This document shows positions 6,527 to 14,152 of a stretch of DNA of 19,312 nucleotides, in pieces. A model generated the notes under the pieces. It made no database searches, was not told the DNA's origin, and was given only the letters and a program-made list of their open reading frames with translations. A program made the translations under genes and the position numbers. This DNA comes from Clostridia bacterium (GTDB taxonomy: Bacteria > Bacillota_A > Clostridia > Oscillospirales > Acutalibacteraceae). The DNA lies in assembly GCA_017503305.1 (NCBI GenBank), contig JAFVTJ010000010.1, positions 1-19,312 on the forward strand, in the 5' to 3' direction. Each line of letters begins with the position of its first letter. Positions within the stretch are counted from its first letter, which is position 1.

Positions 6527-8632
6527 TTAAATATTTTGTTTTTTAAGGTCGGCTTCAAGCTCTTGCGGGGTTTTAAGCGAGAAGGGGTGCCTATGCCCGC
6601 GAGCAACCTTAATGGGTGGAACCGAATCGTACGATTTGCCGTAAATGGATTTTAATATAGCGTCGTATTCACAGGGTACGGGCATACGCTCACCCTCGAA
6701 GTTTACGTATTTTGCTTCGCCAAAGAAGTGGGTTGGGAAAACCTCTTTATAATAGGGATAATAGCTTGCAAGGTTTACTAAGTATTTGCGATTGCCTTTG
6801 TTTGAAGCCTTCATAAGCTTTAGGGCAAATTTTTCTACCCAAACATTTTTAATGAACGGGCGGTATAAACGAATAAAAAATGAAAGCACGGGTTTTTTCC
6901 ACAGTTGCTTTTTGGTGTAGCCCGATTTCATAAATAATACGTTTCTGGTGTATTTAAGAATCATATCACAAAAATGGTTTTTAACACCTGCGGGAGTATC
7001 CCAATAGTCCATGGGGAAAATGTCAACATAAGGGCCGTTGTACTTAGATAAGGGGGTAACTCTATGTTGAATATATTCGGTGGGACGTGTTAATTGCATT
7101 TTGGCACCCAAAACCCAATGCTTAGGGTTGTTTTCAAGTGCATCAAAGTTTAATTCGGGCGGAATCTCACCTTTTTTTGCGAGTTTGACTAGCTTGTCAT
7201 AATCATCACGCGGCATAACAATATCCACGTCGTCATCCCACGGAATAAAGCCATTGTGACGAATAGCACCGAGCAGCGTGCCCTCGCCTAAGTAAAAGCG
7301 CAAGCCGTGGCTTTCCAAGAAATCACGAGTTAGCACAAGTGTTTCAAGGGTGTATTTTTGAAGACCCGCTACAAAATTGCGGCGTTCTCTGTCGCGCTTA
7401 TAGAAGGGGTCGTCTACAATTTGGTTGGGGTTTTCAAGGTCGTATTGGCCGCCAAGCTCGGCAAGCTTTTGCGGGTTGTTTTTGTAGTGGTTTATAAGGA
7501 AGTAAAGCGGTACCTTGTTAAAGGCGCGGTAAAGCACGTCCTTAATTTGTGAAACTGTAAAGCTTTGTTGATTTTTAATAATGGTTTCTGCCAAAAGGGC
7601 AACCCTTTCATCGCCTATATAATCAAGGGGAGCAATTTTGAACAGTTGAATAGTGAAAAGCAGCTGCTTTGAAACTACAACATTGCTTTCGCCCTTGCAT
7701 AAAATATTGCGTAAAAGCACAAAGCGCTTTTTCAGAATAGCAATTTCTTCTTCAGAAAAACGGGTGTCGCTATATTTTTTGGCAACGGTATCGGCAAGAA
7801 TACGGCAAAAAGCGGGGGTGGTTACCACGCGAGCATAGTCTTCCGAAATACCGGTCTCGGCGCAAAGCGATTTTATAAAGCTGCTTGTGCCCGAGCTTGA
7901 AAGCTGCGAATCAGCCTTGCAAGCAAGGTGAACGTTATTAAGCACTTCGGGGAAAATAGCTTCTTCGCCACGCAAGAAACGTGTAGTAAGCGAAAGCAGG
8001 GTGTTAAGCGATGCTAAAGCGGGGTCTAACTGCTCTTCTTCGGCATCGGTGTTCAAGATAACACTTATAGCGCGGCAAATAGCGCCGATATAGCATATTT
8101 TAGAGTTGAGGTTTAAAAAGTCAAAAAAGAAATCAGAATCAAATAAGACGTATTCGGGCAGGCAGGCCTCGTTTTTAATAACCTCACGCTTACCATTGCG
8201 GAACAAAACTGTAAAGCAGTTGCTTTCGTTACCGTTGCTAATTGCGGTAGGGATAGCAAGAATAGGTATTTGGTGTGGGTTTTCAATTTCGCCCGCCAAG
8301 CTTATGTCCTTGCCCGATAAAACGGCAAGCTTAACGCACTTTGCAAGGTCGATAATACTACCGCCGCCAACTGCTAAAATAAAATCGCAGCCGTTTGCTT
8401 TAAAGGCTTCAACCGCACGGTTTAAGTCTTCTGGTGTGGGTCGTGCGGCAAAATTCTTAAAGGTAGTAATTTTCACCTTTGATTCTTGTAAAAATTTAAG
8501 AAAATAGCCTTCTTTAATATTTTCTTCGCCGATTAAGAATAGGCTTTTTGTGTTATGCTCGGAAAATATTTTTTCTATTTCATAAATAGAATTTTTGGGG
8601 GCTATTACGGTTTGAAAAAGTTGGTTTTGCAT
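6527..8632 (-). CDS. Fusion protein: iron-ADH-like (pseudo)dehydrogenase + LicD-family phosphotransferase
   Basis: The 701-residue product has two domains. Residues 1 to about 395 are a full-length iron-containing alcohol dehydrogenase fold, with GGGS at 89-92 and LAIPTAISNGNES at 125-137. By memory they resemble the phosphonoacetaldehyde reductase-like branch. The metal ligands appear lost: the usual DALxHAxE segment reads GAICRAIS (183-190, Asp to Gly and His to Arg), and the later His-containing segments have none of the expected histidines. Residues about 405-701 form a LicD domain with EGTLLGAIRH then NGFIPWDDDVDI at 450-471 (D466-D468, D470), VDIFP at 536-540 and conserved Tyr/Pro motifs at the end. 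It probably transfers a phospho-group to a surface polymer, while the ADH part may bind a nucleotide or donor without redox activity. An AAGGA Shine-Dalgarno lies 8 nt upstream, overlapping the previous stop. Confidence 0.88.
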   Translation of the reverse strand: MQNQLFQTVIAPKNSIYEIEKIFSEHNTKSLFLIGEENIKEGYFLKFLQESKVKITTFKNFAARPTPEDLNRAVEAFKANGCDFILAVGGGSIIDLAKCVKLAVLSGKDISLAGEIENPHQIPILAIPTAISNGNESNCFTVLFRNGKREVIKNEACLPEYVLFDSDFFFDFLNLNSKICYIGAICRAISVILNTDAEEEQLDPALASLNTLLSLTTRFLRGEEAIFPEVLNNVHLACKADSQLSSSGTSSFIKSLCAETGISEDYARVVTTPAFCRILADTVAKKYSDTRFSEEEIAILKKRFVLLRNILCKGESNVVVSKQLLFTIQLFKIAPLDYIGDERVALLAETIIKNQQSFTVSQIKDVLYRAFNKVPLYFLINHYKNNPQKLAELGGQYDLENPNQIVDDPFYKRDRERRNFVAGLQKYTLETLVLTRDFLESHGLRFYLGEGTLLGAIRHNGFIPWDDDVDIVMPRDDYDKLVKLAKKGEIPPELNFDALENNPKHWVLGAKMQLTRPTEYIQHRVTPLSKYNGPYVDIFPMDYWDTPAGVKNHFCDMILKYTRNVLFMKSGYTKKQLWKKPVLSFFIRLYRPFIKNVWVEKFALKLMKASNKGNRKYLVNLASYYPYYKEVFPTHFFGEAKYVNFEGERMPVPCEYDAILKSIYGKSYDSVPPIKVARGHRHPFSLKTPQELEADLKKQNI

Positions 8633-8643
8633 TGTTGAATTCC

Positions 8644-10908
8644 TTATTTCTTTTTGGGTTTGTTATAGCGTGAATTGTACTTTTTGAGAATGCCGATAGT
8701 ACCGCTTTTGCTTGCTGCAAAATCGCGGAAAATTTCTTCGCGTTCGGGGGTGAACTTCATTGGCCAAGCATGGTTATTGTTATAAATATCCGAAACAGCC
8801 ACCTGGTGTAAGCAAAGGTTATCCTTAACCTCTTCTAAATAGTCCATACCCTTTTTAGTAGCAACCTTAAGGGCAGAAACGCCAATTTTGTCGGCTTTAA
8901 GCTTTTTATTTACCTTGTTGTAGCCCCAAAAATCGCCCATAGTGATGTCGGCAATCTTGTTATCGCCAACAAATTCACATCTAAAGCAGGAGCGCTTTGC
9001 AAGATAAGCACTAACAAAGCAGTGATAGTAAAGGTTCCAACGCTTAGATTTTGATTCTTCCTTGCCGTTTTCAAACTTTAGGGTGGTAGCAACGTTGCTC
9101 CAGCCTTTGGATTTATCTCTGAATGCGATAGAGGTTACGGGGGATTTCTTTTGTGCTTCCTTACCGTTGAGGTAGCGCTTGAATATGCGCGCCGATGAGG
9201 AGCAAGCACAAATAATTTCAGCTGTGATAAGATTATCATATTCGCGGCCTAAGTAGTTTTTAAGGCCGGCAATTTTACAGGGTGCGCCTGTGAATAAAAC
9301 AGGCTTGCCTGTTTCCAAAGCTTTTTTGGTTTTGGCGTAAATATTGTTGTGCTTAGGCTCAACGTATTTAGAGCCTCTAAATTCCTTAGCTTCGTGTAGG
9401 GTGGAAGCAATGGCGTAAATCGGCATTAAATCGTTACTGTATTTAACGCCTACTACGTATCCGCCCTTGGAGAAAATGTTTTTGGCAAGTATTGGGAAAA
9501 CACCGCCCGAAGCTGAATATTTAGAATCAAACTTATCCTTAGCGTAGGCCATATAACCTACCGATTCAAATTCGGTATCGCGAGCTTTTGTGTTGTAGGG
9601 GCAAACCTTGTTGCATTTGCCGCAGTTTATACAAAGGTCATTATTGATAACGGGTTGATAGAAGCCTTCGCTATCCTGCTTCATTGAAATGGCTTCGGTT
9701 GGGCAGGCGTCCTTACAAGCGCAACAGCCGTAGCAAGTAAATTTATCACCGCTTGTAAAATAGTCGGCAATGCGGTCACATTTTTTGCCGTTTAAAACGG
9801 TTTCAATAAATTTAACCGAAGCGGGACGCATAGCCTCCATTTTGCGGTGCACTTCTTTAAAATCAACCTTTAAATCATCAAAGTGCGGTAAATCGCTTTC
9901 GGGATCTATAAAATGCTCCGAAAGGCCCAACTTTTCAAAAAGATTTTCAAGGCGGTCGTTATTGCGGTCGCGCTTAAGGGTTATAAAGTTCTTTTCAAAA
10001 AGGCAGGCAAAAACAGACAAGTGGAAGGATTGGGTTAAAATATATTCTGCGTGGGCTATTGCGTTTAGGGTTTCAACAGGACCCGCGCCCACGGTTCTGC
10101 CTAACTGATTTTCAAACTTTGCGGTCTGCACGTTGTGAACAATGGGAAGCCCCGTCATTTTGGAAAGCTTCTTTGCAGCCGCTACAAGCTCGGGTGCTTT
10201 AGAGTTATAGTGATGAACGTGAACGTAAATATATTTTTTATTGCCGTAAGGGTGCTTTGGTGAAACAAAATTTTTGTAGTAATCCCTATTAGGTAAAAGA
10301 GTGGGGTCGCATACAACATCAATGTTTTTATCGGTTAAGGTTTCAAAAAGATCCTTGGCTTTTTCTTCTCTTACCGAAATATAGTCCATATGCTTAAAGC
10401 GTTCCTCAAAAACGGGAAGCTCACGCTCGGGCACGGTGGCATTGCCTATACTGGCACCGTAGGAAGCAATAATGGTATTTTTGCCAACGAAGTCGCCGAA
10501 AAAGGCGGGGTCAAGGTCTTTGATAATGGTGCTGTTCCAAATTTGGTCACTACCGGCGAAAACAACGTCAAAATCAAACTTTGCGTTTCTAAGCTCCTTA
10601 ACCGTTTGGCAGGGAACAGTAAGATTAAAGTTTTCACTAAAAAATTTTTCAAAGCGTTTACGGCGCAATGGCATATAAGGCATTTTAAATGCTTCATCAA
10701 GCCACTTTTGGCGGTATTTACGCTTGGATTTGGCAGTATTACCCGGCAAAACTCGGCCCGGGCGGTAAGATTTTTCGATATTTTTGTTTCGGTAGTTTAT
10801 AATATTGACTTCGTGGCCCTGGCTTTCAAGATAGGATTTAAGGCCAAGTGCCTGCATAACGGTGCCAAAATTATGTGCATTATTAACCGAAATAATGCCT
10901 ATTTTCAT
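8644..10908 (-). CDS. Fusion protein: polysaccharide pyruvyl transferase + 2[4Fe-4S] ferredoxin + FrhB/FdhB-type domain
   Basis: Residues 1 to about 375 of 754 form a polysaccharide pyruvyl transferase domain (NNAHNFGTVMQALGL at 9-23, FAGSDQIWN at 117-125, QSFHLSVFA at 293-301). Such enzymes transfer pyruvate from PEP to glycan sugars as ketals. Residues 389-440 hold two [4Fe-4S] motifs of the CxxCxxCxxxCP type, at C392/395/398/402 and C426/429/432/436. Residues about 445-750 are an FrhB-like F420-hydrogenase/dehydrogenase beta-subunit domain with SASGGVFP (465-472), FTGAPCKIAGL (539-549) and ADITMGDFWG (653-662). PEP is the expected pyruvyl donor. The substrate of the redox half is unknown, although such proteins often occur next to each other in exopolysaccharide clusters. 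AAAGGAGA lies 7 nt before the ATG and overlaps the preceding gene's end. Confidence 0.9.
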   Translation of the reverse strand: MKIGIISVNNAHNFGTVMQALGLKSYLESQGHEVNIINYRNKNIEKSYRPGRVLPGNTAKSKRKYRQKWLDEAFKMPYMPLRRKRFEKFFSENFNLTVPCQTVKELRNAKFDFDVVFAGSDQIWNSTIIKDLDPAFFGDFVGKNTIIASYGASIGNATVPERELPVFEERFKHMDYISVREEKAKDLFETLTDKNIDVVCDPTLLPNRDYYKNFVSPKHPYGNKKYIYVHVHHYNSKAPELVAAAKKLSKMTGLPIVHNVQTAKFENQLGRTVGAGPVETLNAIAHAEYILTQSFHLSVFACLFEKNFITLKRDRNNDRLENLFEKLGLSEHFIDPESDLPHFDDLKVDFKEVHRKMEAMRPASVKFIETVLNGKKCDRIADYFTSGDKFTCYGCCACKDACPTEAISMKQDSEGFYQPVINNDLCINCGKCNKVCPYNTKARDTEFESVGYMAYAKDKFDSKYSASGGVFPILAKNIFSKGGYVVGVKYSNDLMPIYAIASTLHEAKEFRGSKYVEPKHNNIYAKTKKALETGKPVLFTGAPCKIAGLKNYLGREYDNLITAEIICACSSSARIFKRYLNGKEAQKKSPVTSIAFRDKSKGWSNVATTLKFENGKEESKSKRWNLYYHCFVSAYLAKRSCFRCEFVGDNKIADITMGDFWGYNKVNKKLKADKIGVSALKVATKKGMDYLEEVKDNLCLHQVAVSDIYNNNHAWPMKFTPEREEIFRDFAASKSGTIGILKKYNSRYNKPKKK

Positions 10909-10920
10909 AAATCTTCTCCT

Positions 10921-11982
10921 TTAAAGAATCTTTTTAATGAGGGGTATTTTAGAAACAATGAAAGACCACAAGTAGCAAATGATAACCGTTATAACAAATA
11001 TTGCTGCAATTACAACAGCCGCGTCGGTGTTGGGTAAGGTTTTCATAAAGTCTTGTGAAATGTTAATCTGAATGGTACGAAGCACCAACATATGCACAAG
11101 ATAAGCCGAGAAGGAAAGCATACCTAAATTGGAAAGCATATTTTGGGCGAAGGGCTTAAACACTATGTTTTCGTAAGCGCATTTAGCGATTACCATAACG
11201 CCAACCGATTGAATAACCACAAAGCTTAGGAGAATATCTATCCATTGCTGGTCAATTTTTTTGCCTGACGTGTAATAGGTTAAAGCAACCATTGCAAAGC
11301 TTGAAAGTATACCACTAAGCGCGGCAAGTGCGGCGTTTTTCTTGGTTGGAGCTACATAGGTGTGAATGTAATAGCCTATAAGTGTGTAGTTAAGGTAAAC
11401 GCCCATTCTGCCAAAGGAATAAAGGCTAATTTCAAAATCGCAGAACAATGCCAACAGCTGATTTATAAGCGGTATTGCAGAATCTATAACAAAAATAGCA
11501 ATAATCAAAGACAGCAATTTGTTTTTAGAAAGGGCTTGTACGCATTTTTTTAAGGCGGGGTAGAAAAAGTAAAGCGGGATAAGAGCATATAAATACCAAA
11601 AATGGCCTTGAATATCCTTATCGAAAAAGCGCTTGAAAAATTCGCCCACGCCTAAGGTGTATTCTTTTTTTACAAAAACGTAAAACAAGTAATAAATAAC
11701 CGAATAGGTTAAAAAGGGGATAGCAATTTTTGAAAGGCGGTGCTTAATAAAACTGCCGTATGCTTCCTCACGGGTGGAAGAAAAAATTGTGGCACCGCTT
11801 ATCATAAAAAACACGGGTACTGCAAATTGGGTTATAACCTTGCCAACCATAAGGCTCGACCAAGGTATTGAATGAACCTTAAAGCAACTAATATAGTGCA
11901 TAATAACGTGGGTGGCAATTACCATTAGCGAAGATATTACGCGTAAAACGTCAATATAATTGTAACGGGATGTTTTTGTCAT
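10921..11982 (-). CDS. Acyltransferase-3 family membrane protein (probable surface-glycan O-acyltransferase)
   Basis: The 353-residue integral membrane protein has about ten hydrophobic segments. It opens with the acyltransferase-3 signature YIDVLRVISSLMVIATHV (residues 9-26), which contains the family's conserved Arg and the His (H25) needed for acyl transfer. Proteins of this family (OafA, WecH, NolL) move acetyl or other acyl groups onto extracellular or lipid-linked sugars. The ATG at 11982 is preferred over the ATG at 11988: the AAGGA site is only about 2-3 nt before the first but about 8 nt before the second. It lies 21 bp after the GT2-LicD gene and 12 bp before the pyruvyl transferase fusion, so it is in the same operon. 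Its acceptor is probably the same glycan. Confidence 0.9.
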   Translation of the reverse strand: MTKTSRYNYIDVLRVISSLMVIATHVIMHYISCFKVHSIPWSSLMVGKVITQFAVPVFFMISGATIFSSTREEAYGSFIKHRLSKIAIPFLTYSVIYYLFYVFVKKEYTLGVGEFFKRFFDKDIQGHFWYLYALIPLYFFYPALKKCVQALSKNKLLSLIIAIFVIDSAIPLINQLLALFCDFEISLYSFGRMGVYLNYTLIGYYIHTYVAPTKKNAALAALSGILSSFAMVALTYYTSGKKIDQQWIDILLSFVVIQSVGVMVIAKCAYENIVFKPFAQNMLSNLGMLSFSAYLVHMLVLRTIQINISQDFMKTLPNTDAAVVIAAIFVITVIICYLWSFIVSKIPLIKKIL

Positions 11983-12003
11983 TTGCATTTTCCTTAACTG
12001 TCT

Positions 12004-13947
12004 TTATTTTTTAACGATATACATATGGGGACAAACCTGCATATTTTTGGGTGGGGGAGTCATAAAGTCGCCATATGTACGGGACAAGATTTCTTCAGCC
12101 TTGCAAGGAATTTTAACCTTGATATGTTCAAATTCAACCTCTTTTGCGGGTTCAAAGCAATCTTTTTTGAAAATTTCTCTCGTAACGTTGTAGGCGCTTG
12201 CAAAGTTTACGTAGTAGTCGGTTTGCTTGCCGTGTTCGGCCTTTAAAAGAGAATTAAGCTTTTGGTGCAACGCCCTATAGCTTTTGAAGGTAGCGGCAAA
12301 GCGGTAAGGCTTACGCTTTTTGGGATTTTTAAGATAGAACACCTTGGTAAGCAATATGTTACGGTATTTTCTGATTTTGCCCGCGCGGTTTAAAAGCTCA
12401 AAGCTTAAATCGGACACATCGTCAAGGGGGAATATATCAATGCCGGGGCCCTTAATTTCGTTCATAGAGCGTAGTCCCGCACGAATAAGTGAAGAAAATC
12501 TGCATTTGCCCATAAATATAACCTTAGCAAAGGGTAAATAGTATTTCGGGTAGGTTTCGGGGCAGAACAAGCGGCATTGGTCGTGGGTATCTTTGCCCCA
12601 AAGCTTTATAAATTTTTCATAATCTTCACGGGGCATTGCAATGTCCATATCGTCATCCCACGGAATAAAGCCGCCGTGGCGAATAGCGCCTAAAAGTGAG
12701 CCTTCGGCCAAATAGTAGCGTAGGTTGTGCTTATCGCAAAATTCGGCAATGGTTTTTAAAATATCAACCGTTAATAGCTGCAATTCGCGAAGCTCAGGCT
12801 TTGAAAGCTCTTTGGCGGAATTTTTAACGCTTTGGGGAACTATCGGCACACCTGCTAAGCGGCAATAAATACTTGTGAAAAGGGCCGAAACTTTTTTAGA
12901 GGTGCGCTTTATTTTAGATTGAATGCGCTGCGGCAAATCGGATATATACTTGTTTATAAAATATCGTTTTAAAAGCTTGCGCGATTCTTTGGCTTTTTGA
13001 AAATCCGAAATAGGATGTGAGCAAAGCACGTCGGCACGGCGCTTTAAGTGATATTTGTTGTTACGCCAATTGGGGAAGTTTTCATCAAGATAGCTGAAAG
13101 CCTTGTCAATAAACTTGAGTTTTAATTTAAGGCTTCCCTTATGATCGAAAACAAGGAATCTAATGGTTATGTGGTGAATGCAGCGTGATTCTAAAACCTC
13201 GTGCAATTCTTCAAACTTGCCGATTTTTTTGTAATAGGCAATGATGCTGTCACATGATTTGAAAACGTCAAAAATGCCGGCGTTTACAGAGTTTGTAATA
13301 GCTCCAGCTCTACCTTTAACATAGAAGTAAAGAGATTGGTTTAGGTATTCAACCTTTTTGGCGGCCGAGAGAATGTTATAGATTACTGCCGAATCTTCAA
13401 AAAGCTGACCCTTAGGAAATTCGAAATCTTCGATAACTTCTCTTTTAAAAAGCTTGTTCCAAGCGAATGATTTAACATATTCTAAAATTGCGGGGGATTC
13501 AAAAATACTGGCACCGAAAACCTTTGTATTTTCAATCGGGAAGGATTTGCTTTTTTTAACAGCGTTTTTACTGTTGAGGTAAACACCGTCGTGCGCACAA
13601 ACCACAACATCCGATTCGGTTTCAATGGCGCGGTTATAAAGCTTTTCAAACATAGTGATATCTACAAAGTCATCACTATCAACAAAGCCGATAAAATCAC
13701 CTGTCGCTTTTTTGAGACCAAAGTTACGTGCATCTGAAAGACCGCCGTTCTTTTTGGTGTAGGCCTTAATTATTTCGGGGTAGTTAGCAGCATAGGTATC
13801 AATAACGGCTTGGCTGTTATCGGTAGAGCCGTCGTTAACAAGAATAATTTCAATATCGGTAAGGGTTTGATTTACCAAGCTGTCTAAACATTTGGGTAAA
13901 AATTTGCCCACGTTGTAAACGGGAACTATTATAGAAACTTTAGGCAT
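12004..13947 (-). CDS. Fusion protein: GT2 glycosyltransferase + LicD-family phosphotransferase
   Basis: Residues 1 to about 340 of 647 are a GT-A fold family-2 glycosyltransferase: SIIVPVYN (5-12), the nucleotide-binding DGSTDNS (39-45), SDARNFG (71-77), the metal-binding VDSDD (89-93) and the acceptor-site motif FEDSAV (183-188). Residues about 385-647 are a LicD domain with AEGSLLGAIRH then GGFIPWDDDMDI at 414-436 (D431-D433, D435) and GIDIFPLDD at 502-510. One polypeptide could thus add a sugar and then phospho-modify it or a nearby residue. The ATG at 13947 is chosen because AAGGAGA directly touches the ATG at 13953 but stands 6-8 nt before 13947. It is the first gene of the five-gene - strand operon. 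Its GT2 half is paralogous to the gene at 15346-16404. Confidence 0.92.
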   Translation of the reverse strand: MPKVSIIVPVYNVGKFLPKCLDSLVNQTLTDIEIILVNDGSTDNSQAVIDTYAANYPEIIKAYTKKNGGLSDARNFGLKKATGDFIGFVDSDDFVDITMFEKLYNRAIETESDVVVCAHDGVYLNSKNAVKKSKSFPIENTKVFGASIFESPAILEYVKSFAWNKLFKREVIEDFEFPKGQLFEDSAVIYNILSAAKKVEYLNQSLYFYVKGRAGAITNSVNAGIFDVFKSCDSIIAYYKKIGKFEELHEVLESRCIHHITIRFLVFDHKGSLKLKLKFIDKAFSYLDENFPNWRNNKYHLKRRADVLCSHPISDFQKAKESRKLLKRYFINKYISDLPQRIQSKIKRTSKKVSALFTSIYCRLAGVPIVPQSVKNSAKELSKPELRELQLLTVDILKTIAEFCDKHNLRYYLAEGSLLGAIRHGGFIPWDDDMDIAMPREDYEKFIKLWGKDTHDQCRLFCPETYPKYYLPFAKVIFMGKCRFSSLIRAGLRSMNEIKGPGIDIFPLDDVSDLSFELLNRAGKIRKYRNILLTKVFYLKNPKKRKPYRFAATFKSYRALHQKLNSLLKAEHGKQTDYYVNFASAYNVTREIFKKDCFEPAKEVEFEHIKVKIPCKAEEILSRTYGDFMTPPPKNMQVCPHMYIVKK

Positions 13948-13970
13948 AGTCATTCTCCTTATATGTCGAC

Positions 13971-13991
13971 AAAGTATATTATATATACTTT
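13971..13991. promoter_or_regulatory. AT-rich palindrome in the leader of the surface-glycan operon
   Basis: AAAGTATAT (13971-13979) and ATATACTTT (13983-13991) form a perfect 9-bp inverted repeat around a 3-bp centre. It lies between the predicted RNA start (about 14009, - strand) and the GT2-LicD start codon. A repressor operator or a weak 5' RNA hairpin are possible; there is no T-run, so it is not a terminator. Confidence 0.45.
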
Positions 13992-14015
13992 GCAAGATAA
14001 TCTTCCACAAATAAC

Positions 14016-14044
14016 ATTTTACAACTAAAGGGTATAAAAGTCAA
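14016..14044 (-). promoter_or_regulatory. Sigma-A-type promoter for the five-gene surface-glycan operon
   Basis: Read on the - strand, TTGACT (14044-14039) and TAAAAT (14021-14016) are 17 bp apart. This gives a leader of about 60 nt before the GT2-LicD start. No promoter of comparable quality was seen in the 11-21 bp gaps inside the operon. Confidence 0.65.
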
Positions 14045-14081
14045 GATTATTGGACACATAATAGCTATTTGGAAATAAAAG

Positions 14082-14107
14082 TTTGCCAGAATTGACATAT
14101 TGGCAAA
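14082..14107. promoter_or_regulatory. Inverted repeat bracketing the -35 box of the CHR transporter promoter (putative operator)
   Basis: TTTGCCA (14082-14088) and TGGCAAA (14101-14107) are perfect inverted arms separated by 12 bp that contain the TTGACA -35 box. A dimeric regulator bound here would compete with RNA polymerase. The regulator itself is not in the window. Confidence 0.45.
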
Positions 14108-14120
14108 AAAAGGGTATAAT
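14092..14120 (+). promoter_or_regulatory. Full-consensus promoter for the CHR transporter pair
   Basis: TTGACA (14092-14097) and TATAAT (14115-14120) are a perfect consensus pair with a 17-bp spacer. Transcription should start near 14127, about 26 nt before the ATG at 14153. The overlapping inverted repeat suggests that this strong promoter is repressed. Confidence 0.85.
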
Positions 14121-14152
14121 TTAAGGGTATTATTTTCACTGTGAGGCGAAAT

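Noticed and set aside
10390..11037. 215-codon + strand frame opposite the pyruvyl transferase start and acyltransferase end
   Set aside because: It crosses the boundary of two well-supported genes on the other strand and has no domain features; it is an antisense shadow.
4947..13947. A complete lic-type phosphocholine pathway
   Set aside because: No choline kinase, choline permease or CTP:phosphocholine cytidylyltransferase is in the window, so the LicD substrate cannot be called choline.
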